Positions 8,441 through 17,303 of a DNA stretch of 64,000 bases are shown here, in pieces (the stretch's first letter is position 1; every line of letters begins with the position of its first letter). A program made the translations under genes and the position numbers. This DNA comes from Arcobacteraceae bacterium (GTDB lineage Bacteria; Campylobacterota; Campylobacteria; Campylobacterales; Arcobacteraceae). The stretch lies in contig JAIOSF010000022.1 in NCBI GenBank assembly GCA_021107755.1, positions 62,001 to 126,000 of the forward strand, in the 5' to 3' direction. The notes beneath the pieces were generated by a model. That model was given only the letters and a program-made list of their open reading frames with translations. It was not told the DNA's origin and did no database searches.

Positions 8441-9940
8441 CTAAAATTTTGTATCTAATCGTATACCCTTTTTAACTAAACTATTTAAAATATCTATTAT
8501 CTGTTTTTTTACACTCTTAAATTGTTCATTATCTAGCTTTGTTTCAAGAGTAAATATCATTTTATCTAAATCTTCATCAATTTTTATAAAAACCACCATA
8601 GTTTTTAATAACTCATTTTGTGTTTTAGCTTTTTTTACTATTTTTATAAGTGGAATATCCTCTTGTTTTTTTGTTTGTTTTTTTAACATAACAATAACTA
8701 CAACACCTATAACACCAACCATCAGTCCTAAAAGAAAATAGAGGACTTTTTCATTGTTGGATAATTGTACATTTTGGATTTGAGGTGTTGTTTTAGTAGT
8801 TTGAATATCATCATTAGCCACTTCAAGTTGTGTTACTTTTTTCTCTACTGCTTCCACTTTTATATCAAAACTTTTTGTTTTGATTGTTTTAATTAATTTT
8901 GTCTCTTTATCAAAATACTTTAAACTAATTTCAGGAATTGTGAAAGCTTTTGTAGGAACTATTGAGAAAGCTTTTGTATATACTCCCCCGTAAATATTAT
9001 TTTGAATATCATATTTTTTTTCAGAAGGATTTTCATACACAGTTGCATTTGGAATATTTAATTTTACCTCATCGATATCATCAACATTTCCACGACCATT
9101 TATAGTTATTTTATAAGATACAGCTTCCCCCTCTTTTACACTATTTTTATCAATTGTAGCATCTATAGAAAAATCACCTATTAGTTTTACATTTTGTGGT
9201 ATTGGTTTCACATCTAGTTCAATTTTATTTGAATACACTTTTGTTCTTTTAGTTGGTGCTGTTACAAAAAAACCGGTGTTGTATCTATTTTGAGTAGTAA
9301 CTGCTTCAATTTTTAAAGGTCCTATTTCTAGCTTTCCACTTTTTTGTGGGAAGAGGATATATTCTAACTTTTGAAAGGTATATTGATTATCTATTGGTAG
9401 ATTTTCATTTGATTTTAACTCTTTAACCCAAAAACTTTCAAACTTGGGCTTTTCAAACTCTAATCCAATAATATTAAGATCTTTTTTATATTTAAACAAA
9501 AGAGTTAAATGGATACTCTCCCCCACATAAACCTCTTTTTTATCTACTTGTATAGTTAAGTCATAATCAGCTGAGACTGTTTTTTCCACTTTTTGCATAC
9601 TTATTTTTTGTGGTTGTGTTTTTTCTATTTTTCCATTCACAGTTATTTCAAAAGAAGGTATTGTTATATCTTTTGTTGGTCTAAAAGTATAATTTTTGAT
9701 TAGTTTATCACTTCGTACACCATTAATTATATTGGTTTGAGTTGAAGTTCCTAAACTTTGAACTATAAAACCATCAATATCTTTTATATCTGGCATCTTG
9801 ATATCTTTTCCACTAACACTTAGTGAAAACTCTACACTATCCCCTTGAAAAAAACTCTGTGGTGCACTTAAAGTTACTTGTGCAAATGCAATTATGGGAA
9901 AAATTAATAATAAAAATATCTTACCAAGGTTTTGTTTCAT
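8441..9940 (-). CDS. batD: BatD family protein
   Basis: A 499-residue protein with a signal peptide (LLLIFPIIAFA). Several beta-sandwich repeats of the BatD type follow (FFQGDSVEFSLSVSG, EVYVGESIHLTLLFKY, VKEGEAVSYKITINGRGN). One membrane segment near residue 410 and a helical cytoplasmic tail end the protein. BatD proteins belong to Bat (Bacteroides aerotolerance-type) operons and are thought to assemble with VWA proteins at the inner membrane and periplasm. Its start overlaps the end of the VWA-TPR gene by 20 nt, so the two are translated together. Confidence 0.88.
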   Translation of the reverse strand: MKQNLGKIFLLLIFPIIAFAQVTLSAPQSFFQGDSVEFSLSVSGKDIKMPDIKDIDGFIVQSLGTSTQTNIINGVRSDKLIKNYTFRPTKDITIPSFEITVNGKIEKTQPQKISMQKVEKTVSADYDLTIQVDKKEVYVGESIHLTLLFKYKKDLNIIGLEFEKPKFESFWVKELKSNENLPIDNQYTFQKLEYILFPQKSGKLEIGPLKIEAVTTQNRYNTGFFVTAPTKRTKVYSNKIELDVKPIPQNVKLIGDFSIDATIDKNSVKEGEAVSYKITINGRGNVDDIDEVKLNIPNATVYENPSEKKYDIQNNIYGGVYTKAFSIVPTKAFTIPEISLKYFDKETKLIKTIKTKSFDIKVEAVEKKVTQLEVANDDIQTTKTTPQIQNVQLSNNEKVLYFLLGLMVGVIGVVVIVMLKKQTKKQEDIPLIKIVKKAKTQNELLKTMVVFIKIDEDLDKMIFTLETKLDNEQFKSVKKQIIDILNSLVKKGIRLDTKF

Positions 9941-11699
9941 CTGTTTGACTCTCTTTTTGTGTATTTGCTTTTCTTAATAATATTGGTGTTGTTTGTTTCT
10001 CTAACTGTTCCATCCATTTTCTCTCTTCCATTTGAGATATCTCTTCTTTTTTTACATTATCTTGGCTCTGTTTTGATTGAGATTTTTCATCTTTACTATT
10101 TTTATTTTCTTCTAATTTTTCTTCTTGCTTTTGTTGCTCTTTTTTATTCTCTTTTTTTTCTTTATCTTGCTGTTGCTTATCTTCTTGTTTATTTTTCTCT
10201 TTATCTTTTTTATCTTTATCTTGTTTATTTTGATTCTCTTGATTTTTTTGATTCTCTTTTTGCTCTTCATTATTTTTATTATCTTTATTTTCTTGATTTT
10301 CTTGATTCTTGTTTTGTTGTTTCTCTAACTCTTTATTTACGATATCGAGATTTTCCCTTGTTTCCTTATCCTCTTTTATTTTTAAAGATTTTTCATAAAA
10401 CTCTTTTGCTTTTTGTAGCTCATTAAGCTTTACATAGCTATTTCCAATATTGTGTAACTTCTTTCTCTCCAACTCAGCATCTTCTGTAACAACTTTTTTA
10501 TAAGTATCTATACTCTCTTGATATTTTTTATCTTTATAAAGAGCATCTCCTAAGTTATACAAGCTTTGAGCAGTTGCGGGTAATTTTCTATATTCAGTGA
10601 TAGCTTCATTGTATTTTTTCTCACTATAGAGTTGATTTGCTTTTTGTATAGTTTGAAAATTGAAAATATCTGCATCTACTTTTGATGGTACACAATACAA
10701 CCCTACTAAAAAAAACACTGCTATATTTTTTTTGAAGATTCTTGTTGGGAGTGAACTCAATGCTAATAAAAAGAAAAATAATCCTAAAGCCAATGGATAA
10801 TAAAAAAGCTCAGTATATGTTTTAAACTTTTGAACCGAAAGCTCCTCTTTTTGTGACTGTGTATTGATTCTATTGAGTATCGCTTTTACATCACTATTAT
10901 CTAAACTAAAATCTACATACCCACCATTTGTTTGAAGGCTTAACTTTTTTATTGATTCATTGAGTGTTACAGTTACTATATTTCCATCTTTATTGGTTAA
11001 ATATCCACCTTGTTTATTTGGTATTACTGCACCGTTTTTTGTAGCAACTCCTATAGTATATACAGCGATATTTTTATCTTGGGCATATGCTATCTCCTCT
11101 TTATAATCATCACTATTTCCACCGTCACTTAAAATTATAAGATTTTTTACATTGAAATCTTCAAGCATATAATTAGTAGCATCAAGTGTAGCAAAGATAT
11201 TAGAACCATTTGGAAAGTTAAGATCTGTCTCAAGGTTTTTTACTATATAATTTAATGAAATAAAATCCTCAGTGACTGGACTTAAAACAAAAGAGTCTTT
11301 TGCAAAAAGTAGAACTCCTATTGTTGTATTTTGACTTAATTCTATGATTTGTTTAAGTTTCTCTTTGGCTAGGGAGATACGATTTGGATAAATATCTGTT
11401 GCCATCATAGAGGTTGATACATCTAGTGCTATAACTATTGGGATAAGTTTTTGTTTTATATCTTGCTCTTTTTGATTGATAACTGGGCGACCAAGTGCTA
11501 CTATAAAAAGTATTAGAGTAAAAAACAACAACCCATTTCGTGTATTTTTATCCAATGCTTTTCCACCAACACTTAACTTATCTAAGAGATCTTTAGAAAA
11601 ATATTTTTCCATACTGTTTTTTGATGTAAGGAGTAATACAATTAAAAGCACTAAGGGTATTAACATCATATAAAATACTTTAGGATATAAAAAACTCAT
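9921..11699 (-). CDS. VWA-TPR fusion membrane protein (BatA/BatB plus BatC-like)
   Basis: The start is ATG 11697-11699 (MSFLYPKVFYMML); an in-frame TTG 45 nt upstream overlaps the promoter and is less likely. The 592-residue protein has two N-terminal membrane segments (about 8-24 and 57-69). A von Willebrand A domain carries the metal site D-V-S-T-S at 93-97, and further membrane segments lie near 300-340. Three TPR-like repeats span about 355-460. A long Lys/Glu/Gln/Asn-rich tail follows. BatA/B and BatC are usually separate proteins. It leads the operon. Confidence 0.88.
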   Translation of the reverse strand: MSFLYPKVFYMMLIPLVLLIVLLLTSKNSMEKYFSKDLLDKLSVGGKALDKNTRNGLLFFTLILFIVALGRPVINQKEQDIKQKLIPIVIALDVSTSMMATDIYPNRISLAKEKLKQIIELSQNTTIGVLLFAKDSFVLSPVTEDFISLNYIVKNLETDLNFPNGSNIFATLDATNYMLEDFNVKNLIILSDGGNSDDYKEEIAYAQDKNIAVYTIGVATKNGAVIPNKQGGYLTNKDGNIVTVTLNESIKKLSLQTNGGYVDFSLDNSDVKAILNRINTQSQKEELSVQKFKTYTELFYYPLALGLFFFLLALSSLPTRIFKKNIAVFFLVGLYCVPSKVDADIFNFQTIQKANQLYSEKKYNEAITEYRKLPATAQSLYNLGDALYKDKKYQESIDTYKKVVTEDAELERKKLHNIGNSYVKLNELQKAKEFYEKSLKIKEDKETRENLDIVNKELEKQQNKNQENQENKDNKNNEEQKENQKNQENQNKQDKDKKDKEKNKQEDKQQQDKEKKENKKEQQKQEEKLEENKNSKDEKSQSKQSQDNVKKEEISQMEERKWMEQLEKQTTPILLRKANTQKESQTDETKPW

Positions 11700-11718
11700 G
11701 TGCAATTGTATAGTATAG

Positions 11719-11744
11719 ATTATAAAATATCCCTTTTTTTTCAA
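11719..11744 (-). promoter_or_regulatory. Probable sigma-70 promoter of the Bat-like operon
   Basis: On the minus strand a perfect TATAAT (11719-11724) lies 19 nt before the chosen ATG, with TTGAAA (11739-11744) 14 nt upstream of it. The spacer is short, but Campylobacterota promoters depend mainly on the -10 box. The 5' leader would be about 10-12 nt with no obvious ribosome site. Confidence 0.5.
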
Positions 11745-11760
11745 ACTACAAATATAAAAA

Positions 11761-11787
11761 CTAGCACTCTATTGAGTTATTTGCTAA
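11761..11787. promoter_or_regulatory. Degenerate CIRCE-like dyad between the divergent operons
   Basis: CTAGCACTC, then 9 nt, then ATTTGCTAA. Compared with the HrcA operator TTAGCACTC-N9-GAGTGCTAA, the left arm matches 8 of 9 and the right arm 6 of 9 with exact spacing. It lies between the Bat promoter and the hrcA promoter, so weak HrcA binding or a decayed site are both possible. Confidence 0.4.
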
Positions 11788-11812
11788 ATTTTTATTTTTT
11801 TTATTATATTAC

Positions 11813-11841
11813 TTGACATTTGAACGCTCATTTGATATAAT
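11813..11841 (+). promoter_or_regulatory. Sigma-70 promoter of hrcA-grpE-dnaK
   Basis: TTGACA at 11813-11818, a 17-nt spacer, and TATAAT at 11836-11841: a full consensus housekeeping promoter, unusual for this group where -35 boxes are rarely conserved. The CIRCE operator begins 5 nt downstream and would cover the transcription start. Confidence 0.85.
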
Positions 11842-11845
11842 TTTA

Positions 11846-11872
11846 TTAGCACTCAGAGTTTTGAAGTGCCAA
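11846..11872. promoter_or_regulatory. CIRCE heat-shock operator
   Basis: TTAGCACTC, 9 nt, AAGTGCCAA. The left arm is perfect and the right arm differs from GAGTGCTAA at two positions. It lies immediately after the -10 box of the hrcA promoter, the usual place for HrcA to repress the hrcA-grpE-dnaK operon at normal temperature. Confidence 0.9.
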
Positions 11873-11897
11873 ATTAATGAAAAATGGTTATAAGTAA

Positions 11898-12701
11898 ATG
11901 ATTGATAAAAAAGAGTTTTTATTGGATTCTATTATACGAGCATATATAGAACACCTTGAACCTATTGGTTCTGGGCAGTTAAAATCTATGTATGATATAG
12001 CCTACTCTCCTGCTACTATTAGAGGATACTTTAAAAAGTTAGGAGAAGAAGGTTATCTTGCTCAAGAGCATTCAAGTAGTGGAAGAACTCCAACTACTGA
12101 AGCTTTAAAAGAGTATTGGTCAAATAGATTGAATATAAACATTGGACTAATAGACTTTGAGAGACTAAATATTTTATCAAAGCAAATAGGACTAACTGTA
12201 TTTTTAAAAGAGCAACAAACTCAAGTTTTAAATAGAGTTTTAAATATTGAAAATCTTTATTTATTATTAGAGTTTAGTTCATTTTCTATAACTATTAAGT
12301 ACAACAATCCACTCCATAAGTTTTTAAATGATATGTGTGGGTTAGAGGCTTTGAATATTTTGGAAGTATCAAAACAAGTTGGTGCTACAGATTTATATAC
12401 GGAGCTTAATAAATATCTTTTTAATAAAGATTTTGAGGTTATCAATATCAAAGAGTTTTTAAGACTTTGTGTTGATTATGATCTTGAAGAGATCTATATT
12501 AATAGATTTTTAACAGGTAATGTGATGAATAGACTAGAAAATGGTATATATTATCATGGTGAAGTTGGATTAAATCAAATTTTACCAGAAAACTATATGG
12601 GTATTGCACATGATGCCATTGTAGGAAATAAAAAATACAAGATGTTAGTTATAGGTGAATTATCAAAAGACTATGAATATTTTTATAAAGGAATTATGTA
12701 A
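11898..12701 (+). CDS. hrcA: Heat-inducible transcription repressor HrcA
   Basis: A 267-residue protein with an N-terminal winged helix (EPIGSGQLKSMYDIAYSPAT, then IRGYFKKLGEEGYL and HSSSGRTPT). A GAF-like dimerisation core and a C-terminal helix follow. HrcA binds CIRCE operators with help from GroEL. It is shorter than the roughly 340 residues of Firmicutes HrcA, as usual in Campylobacterota. The CIRCE site upstream makes it self-regulated. grpE starts on the base after its stop codon. Confidence 0.93.
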   Translation: MIDKKEFLLDSIIRAYIEHLEPIGSGQLKSMYDIAYSPATIRGYFKKLGEEGYLAQEHSSSGRTPTTEALKEYWSNRLNINIGLIDFERLNILSKQIGLTVFLKEQQTQVLNRVLNIENLYLLLEFSSFSITIKYNNPLHKFLNDMCGLEALNILEVSKQVGATDLYTELNKYLFNKDFEVINIKEFLRLCVDYDLEEIYINRFLTGNVMNRLENGIYYHGEVGLNQILPENYMGIAHDAIVGNKKYKMLVIGELSKDYEYFYKGIM

Positions 12702-13307
12702 ATGAGTAAAGATACACAAAACGAAGAAGAGATTCTAGAAACTCAAGAAGAGGTTCTCGAAGAAACTCCAACAGATACACAAGTTGAAGAAGTAGAAATT
12801 GATGATAGTGAAAAGTTTGCATCTTTAGATGAAGAGTTTAAAGCAAAAATGGAAGCAAAAGTAGCTGAAGCTGAAGATAAAGCTAAAGAGGCAGAAGATA
12901 AGTTTTTAAGAACGCATGCCGATTTTGATAATATTAAAAAAAGATTAGAAAAAGAGAAATATCAAGCTATAGATTATGCAAGTGAAAAATTCGCTAAAGA
13001 TTTACTTTCAACTATGGATACTTTAGAGATGGCTTTACAAAGTGCAACGAGTGAGGGAAGTAGCGATGAATTAATTGAAAAGTTAAAAGAGGGAATAGAA
13101 CTTACTATTAAGAGTATGTTAACTACATTTGAAAAACATGATATTAGTGTAGTTGATACAGATGAATTTGATCCTCAAGTACACAATGCAGTGATGCAAG
13201 TTGAAAGTGAAAACCATGAAAGTGGGCAAATAGTTCAAGTGATGCAAAAAGGGTACATGTATAAAGAGAGATTGCTAAGACCAGCGATGGTATCTATAGC
13301 AAATTAA
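12702..13307 (+). CDS. grpE: Nucleotide exchange factor GrpE
   Basis: A 201-residue protein. An acidic, disordered N-terminus (Glu/Thr-rich, residues 1-55) leads into a long helix. The GrpE core contains FLRTHADFDNIKKRLEKEK and, near the end, FDPQVHNAVMQVES and GYMYKERLLRPAMV. It releases ADP from DnaK. It abuts hrcA with no gap and precedes dnaK, so it belongs to the CIRCE-controlled heat-shock operon. Confidence 0.95.
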   Translation: MSKDTQNEEEILETQEEVLEETPTDTQVEEVEIDDSEKFASLDEEFKAKMEAKVAEAEDKAKEAEDKFLRTHADFDNIKKRLEKEKYQAIDYASEKFAKDLLSTMDTLEMALQSATSEGSSDELIEKLKEGIELTIKSMLTTFEKHDISVVDTDEFDPQVHNAVMQVESENHESGQIVQVMQKGYMYKERLLRPAMVSIAN

Positions 13308-13512
13308 GAAATTCTTTTGGAAAATTTCTTCGTTGAGTTTCAAAATTTAAAATAGTCACTTACTTTAGTAAGCTCCTACTTTAAATTTATCACTCGCCTT
13401 GAAATTTCCTCAAAATAATTCCTTAGAGGTGGAAAATGTGACCGTAAAGTCAGTAAACTATCACAAATAAAAATAAAATTTAATAAACAAAATAATAAAA
13501 AAGGATGACAAT
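13308..13512 (+). other. Structured grpE-dnaK spacer
   Basis: This 205-nt gap is long for an operon of this density. It contains short stem-loops (GAAATTcttttggaAAATTTC; CTTACtttaGTAAG) and near-repeats around TTTAAA-AxAGTCAC and TTTAAATTTATCAC. It ends in an AT-rich stretch with the dnaK ribosome site AAAAGGATG. No T-run terminator and no convincing reading frame are present. It could hold an mRNA processing or translation-control element. Confidence 0.35.
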
Positions 13513-15408
13513 ATGGGAGCAACAATAGGAATTGACTTAGGGACAACAAATAGTTGTGTGGCAGTTTACGAAGGTGGAGCAGCAAAAATTATAGCGAACA
13601 AAGAGGGGAAAAATACAACTCCTTCAGTAGTAGCATTTACAGATAAAGGTGAAGTTTTAGTTGGTGATCCAGCAAAAAGACAAGCTATCACAAATCCAGA
13701 AAAAACAATCTATTCTATTAAAAGAATTATGGGTCTAATGATGGATGAAGAGCATGCAAAAGATGCTATGGATAAAGTTGGATATAAAATAGTAAATAGA
13801 AATGGTGCAGCAGCTGTTGAGATTGCTGGAAAAGTTTACACACCACAAGAGATCTCTGCAAAGATTCTTGGAAAACTAAAATCAGATGCAGAAACTTACT
13901 TAGGACAAACAGTAACTGATGCAGTTATTACAGTACCTGCATACTTTAATGATGCACAAAGAAAAGCAACACAAGAAGCTGGAACAATCGCAGGTCTTAA
14001 TGTACTAAGAATTATCAATGAACCAACAGCGGCTTCATTAGCTTATGGTTTAGATAAAAAAGGTGAAGAGAAAGTTGTAGTTTACGATTTAGGTGGGGGA
14101 ACATTTGATGTTACTGTACTTGAAATTGGTGATGGTACATTTGAAGTTCTTTCAACAGATGGTAATGCATTCTTAGGTGGAGATGACTTCGATAATAGAA
14201 TCATCAAATGGCTTGCAGATGAGTTCAAAGCTGAAAATGGTATAGATTTAACTCAAGATAAAATGGCACACCAAAGACTTAAAGATGAAGCTGAAAAAGC
14301 AAAAAAAGAGTTAAGTGCTACAAATGAAACAGAGATAAACTTACCATTTATCACAGCTGATGCAACAGGACCAAAACACTTAGTAAAAACATTAAGTAGA
14401 GCAAAATTTGATTCTATGACAGAAGATTTAATTGCTGAAACACTCTCTCACATCAAAACAGCTATGAAAGATGCTGGACTAGATATTAGTGAGATTAATG
14501 AAATTATCATGGTTGGTGGATCAACAAGAATCCCTAAAGCACAACAAGTAGTTAAAGAGTACTTCAAAAAAGAGTTAAACAACTCTGTAAATCCAGATGA
14601 AGTGGTTGCAGCAGGTGCAGCAATTCAAGGTGGGGTTTTAACAGGTGATGTTAAAGATGTACTTTTACTTGATGTTACACCACTATCTTTAGGTATTGAA
14701 ACTTTAGGTGGAGTTATGACTAAACTTATAGAAAAAGGGACAACAATCCCAGTGAAAAAATCTCAAGTTTTCTCAACAGCTCAAGATAATCAACCAGCTG
14801 TTTCAATTATGGTTGGACAAGGGGAGCGAGAGTTTGCAAAAGATAATAAAGTTCTTGGAACATTCGAACTATCTGATATCCCAGCAGCTCCAAGAGGGGT
14901 ACCACAAATTGAAGTAACATTTGATATCGATGCAAATGGTGTTTTAAATGTAAGTGCTAAAGATAAAGGTACTGGAAAAGAGAACAAAATTACAATCTCT
15001 GGTTCGTCTGGATTAAGTGATGATGAGATCGAAAAAATGGTACAAGAAGCAGAAGCAAACAAAGATGCAGATGCGAAGAAAAAAGAGTTAATCGAAACTA
15101 AAAACCAAGCAGAAGCTATGCTTCACTCAACTAAAAAATCTTTAGAAGAAAATAAAGGTGTAGTGAGTGAAGAAGAAGAGCAAGCTATCGTTGATGCAGC
15201 TGCTGCTTTAGAAGAGATTTTAAAAGATGAAAATACAACAAAAGAGCAAATTGAAGAGAAATTAAAAACTCTTACAGAAGTGAGTCATAAACTTGCTGAA
15301 GCTATGTACAAAAAAGAAGGTGGTGACGCTGGTGCTGCTGGTGCAGGTCAAGCTGATGCTAAGAAGAAAAAGGATGATGACGATATCATCGATGCAGAAG
15401 TTGAGTAA
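13513..15408 (+). CDS. dnaK: Chaperone DnaK (Hsp70)
   Basis: A 631-residue Hsp70. The ATPase domain opens with [18 protein letters not shown] and contains [25 protein letters not shown] and the [14 protein letters not shown] loop. The substrate-binding domain contains [13 protein letters not shown] and a helical lid. A Gly/Ala-rich stretch precedes the C-terminal [10 protein letters not shown], a typical DnaK end. It folds and protects proteins with DnaJ and GrpE; no dnaJ gene lies in this window. A strong terminator follows. Confidence 0.98.
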   Translation: MGATIGIDLGTTNSCVAVYEGGAAKIIANKEGKNTTPSVVAFTDKGEVLVGDPAKRQAITNPEKTIYSIKRIMGLMMDEEHAKDAMDKVGYKIVNRNGAAAVEIAGKVYTPQEISAKILGKLKSDAETYLGQTVTDAVITVPAYFNDAQRKATQEAGTIAGLNVLRIINEPTAASLAYGLDKKGEEKVVVYDLGGGTFDVTVLEIGDGTFEVLSTDGNAFLGGDDFDNRIIKWLADEFKAENGIDLTQDKMAHQRLKDEAEKAKKELSATNETEINLPFITADATGPKHLVKTLSRAKFDSMTEDLIAETLSHIKTAMKDAGLDISEINEIIMVGGSTRIPKAQQVVKEYFKKELNNSVNPDEVVAAGAAIQGGVLTGDVKDVLLLDVTPLSLGIETLGGVMTKLIEKGTTIPVKKSQVFSTAQDNQPAVSIMVGQGEREFAKDNKVLGTFELSDIPAAPRGVPQIEVTFDIDANGVLNVSAKDKGTGKENKITISGSSGLSDDEIEKMVQEAEANKDADAKKKELIETKNQAEAMLHSTKKSLEENKGVVSEEEEQAIVDAAAALEEILKDENTTKEQIEEKLKTLTEVSHKLAEAMYKKEGGDAGAAGAGQADAKKKKDDDDIIDAEVE

Positions 15409-15430
15409 TATTTAACTTCTCAAATATAGA

Positions 15431-15466
15431 AAAAGGGAGAGTAGCTTTACTCTCCCTTTTTTATTT
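15431..15466 (+). terminator. Rho-independent terminator after dnaK
   Basis: GGGAGAGTA (15435-15443), loop GCTT, TACTCTCCC (15448-15456), followed by a run of T with an A-run on the other side. It ends the hrcA-grpE-dnaK transcript and could act in both directions. Confidence 0.92.
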
Positions 15467-15476
15467 TCAAATAATT

Positions 15477-15497
15477 GTGGTCGGATTTTGCGACCAC
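15477..15497. other. Stem-loop at the edge of the accessory patch
   Basis: A perfect 7-bp stem, GTGGTCG with loop GATTTTG and CGACCAC, lies just beyond the dnaK terminator. No T-run follows on either strand, so it is not a clear terminator. The remaining sequence up to the RhuM gene stop at 15651 has no gene. Confidence 0.5.
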
Positions 15498-15650
15498 CCA
15501 AAAATTAGCCACTCCCAGACTTTCATATTATCAAAAAGTTTGAATTTAAGTCAATCTTCTTTTTGAGACAATTATAGTGTTTTACTTCACCGACAGTTGA
15601 ACTGTTCTGTGCTATGTTTTGTTGTATGAATAGTATTTACCTATACAGTA

Positions 15651-16673
15651 CTACTCACTTCCCTTTAAAAAAATTTTCATCTCTTTATCAAAATCTGATT
15701 CTATTTTTTGTATTTTATTAAACTCTTCATATTCACCAAATGCTTTTTTTTCTGCTTGACTTCTTGAAATACTTCCTTTATTTTCAAGTATTTTATACTC
15801 ATTAAATTCAAGAAACTTATTGACTGAATTTGCTAAACTCTCCATTGTAAAAGTTGTATGATTTTTTATAATTCTTTCAATATAATCAAAGTATCCACTT
15901 ATTGCACTTTCTAAGTTTTTTATTTCTTCTTCTGTTAAATAATTTTTTGCAATAACCGAGTCAGATTTTAACACTCTTCCATCAGGTGAATTTTTCCAAG
16001 TTTGAAGTCCCATAAATGGTTTTGTTTTATCTGCTTTTTCATGAATTATTTCTGCCGATGTTTGCCCTCTTATGGCAAAATGAAATTTATTTTGAACTGT
16101 TGCATAAAAGTCTTTTGTAACTGACGAGTTTTTATCATAATCGATACTACACTCTGCAAATATATCTGTTATTTGTTGATATATTCTTCGCTCACTTGTT
16201 CGTATTGAACGAATTCTTTCAAGGAGTTCTTTAAAATAGTCTTTACCAAAATAACGACCGTTTTTCATTCTATCATCATCCATGGCAAAGCCTTTGATGA
16301 TAAACTCTTTTAAGATTTTAGTTGCCCATATTCTAAACTGAGTAGCTTGTAAAGAGTTTACACGATAGCCAACTGATAGAATTGCATCAAGATTGTAAAA
16401 GTTTATATTTCTTTTTACTTCTCTATTGCCCTCTTTTTGAACTATTGGGAAATTCCCAATAGTTGATTCTTCTTCTAATTCATTTGTTTTATAAATATTC
16501 TTTAAATGTTCATTTATGGTTGATATATCTACTCCAAAAAGTTCAGCTATCCTTTTTTGAGGAAGCCATAAAGTTTCATTGTGTAGATATGTTTCTACTT
16601 TTATATCACTGTTTGGGGTTGTGTATAGTAGGAAGTCTGTTAGTTCATCTTTAATTGTTAAGTTGGTATTCAT
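15651..16673 (-). CDS. RhuM family protein
   Basis: A 340-residue protein of the RhuM (virulence protein RhuM) family. Markers are ETLWLPQKRIAELFGVDIST (putative helix-turn-helix), NFYNLDAILSVGYRVNS, FRIWATKILKEFIIKGFAMDDDRMKNG, YFKELLERIRSIRTSERR and HFAIRGQTSAEII. RhuM genes are found on pathogenicity and defence islands; the molecular function is unknown. A GGGA site precedes the ATG. It follows the Cys-rich gene by 37 nt and would share its transcript. It lies inside the proposed second cassette. Confidence 0.9.
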   Translation of the reverse strand: MNTNLTIKDELTDFLLYTTPNSDIKVETYLHNETLWLPQKRIAELFGVDISTINEHLKNIYKTNELEEESTIGNFPIVQKEGNREVKRNINFYNLDAILSVGYRVNSLQATQFRIWATKILKEFIIKGFAMDDDRMKNGRYFGKDYFKELLERIRSIRTSERRIYQQITDIFAECSIDYDKNSSVTKDFYATVQNKFHFAIRGQTSAEIIHEKADKTKPFMGLQTWKNSPDGRVLKSDSVIAKNYLTEEEIKNLESAISGYFDYIERIIKNHTTFTMESLANSVNKFLEFNEYKILENKGSISRSQAEKKAFGEYEEFNKIQKIESDFDKEMKIFLKGSE

Positions 16674-16710
16674 TTTATTCCCATTTTTTGAAAATATTAT
16701 TTCAAGTTAT

Positions 16711-17235
16711 CTATAAAAAATCTTCAAATGTAGATTTATTTATAGTTAGTTCATTTTCCATTATGTTAAGTGCTTGGCCTCTAAATAATGCAGATAATTT
16801 TTCATTAATAATTTCTATTAGTTTATATTCAAAATCAAATACTTCCAATTTATTTGGAATTACAAAATTAACTGAACTTAGAGATATAATATTAAGAAGT
16901 TCAAGCCTATATATAGGAATTGTACCATATGATATAGCCCACTCTTGCTTTTCTATACAATTACAACAAGAGCAAGAAGAATCAAGTTTACAAATTTTAG
17001 TTATAAATTTCTCATGCGCTGTTAGATTATCTCTTGTTTTTTCTTTTTCATCAAAAAAATAATCATATGAATATCCCTTATTATATTTAGAAAGTATTGA
17101 TATATTTATGTTTTTATTTTCACAATAAATATAAATTTTCCGCCTATTTTTTTCAGATAGTTCAAAATCCAATATGGCATCATGACTTGTTAAAATATCA
17201 TAGATTTCACTTTTTATATCTTTTATATCTCTCAT
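16711..17235 (-). CDS. Hypothetical protein with a Cys cluster
   Basis: A 174-residue soluble protein of unknown family. It begins with a helix (RDIKDIKSEIYDIL) and then a DxELSEKNRRKIYIYC region. Residues about 87-97 hold C-x5-C-x-C-C-x-C, a candidate metal site. The C-terminal half is hydrophobic and helical. An AAGGAAAG site sits 7 nt before the ATG. It shares strand and spacing with RhuM downstream and lies just inside the attC-like border. The partner relation to RhuM is an inference from position. Confidence 0.65.
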   Translation of the reverse strand: MRDIKDIKSEIYDILTSHDAILDFELSEKNRRKIYIYCENKNINISILSKYNKGYSYDYFFDEKEKTRDNLTAHEKFITKICKLDSSCSCCNCIEKQEWAISYGTIPIYRLELLNIISLSSVNFVIPNKLEVFDFEYKLIEIINEKLSALFRGQALNIMENELTINKSTFEDFL

Positions 17236-17303
17236 TGAGTAACTTTCCTTGAAAATTTAAAATACTATTTTACCTAAAGATTGATTTAGTACTAATTTTA
17301 TTC

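Noticed and set aside
9932-10426. Long plus-strand frames rich in Leu, Phe and Tyr
   Set aside because: They are the reverse complement of the Lys/Glu/Gln/Asn-rich tail of the VWA-TPR protein; composition and lack of a ribosome site show they are shadows.
15477-15497. Terminator for the RhuM transcript
   Set aside because: The stem is good but no T-run follows it on the minus strand, so I list it only as a stem-loop.
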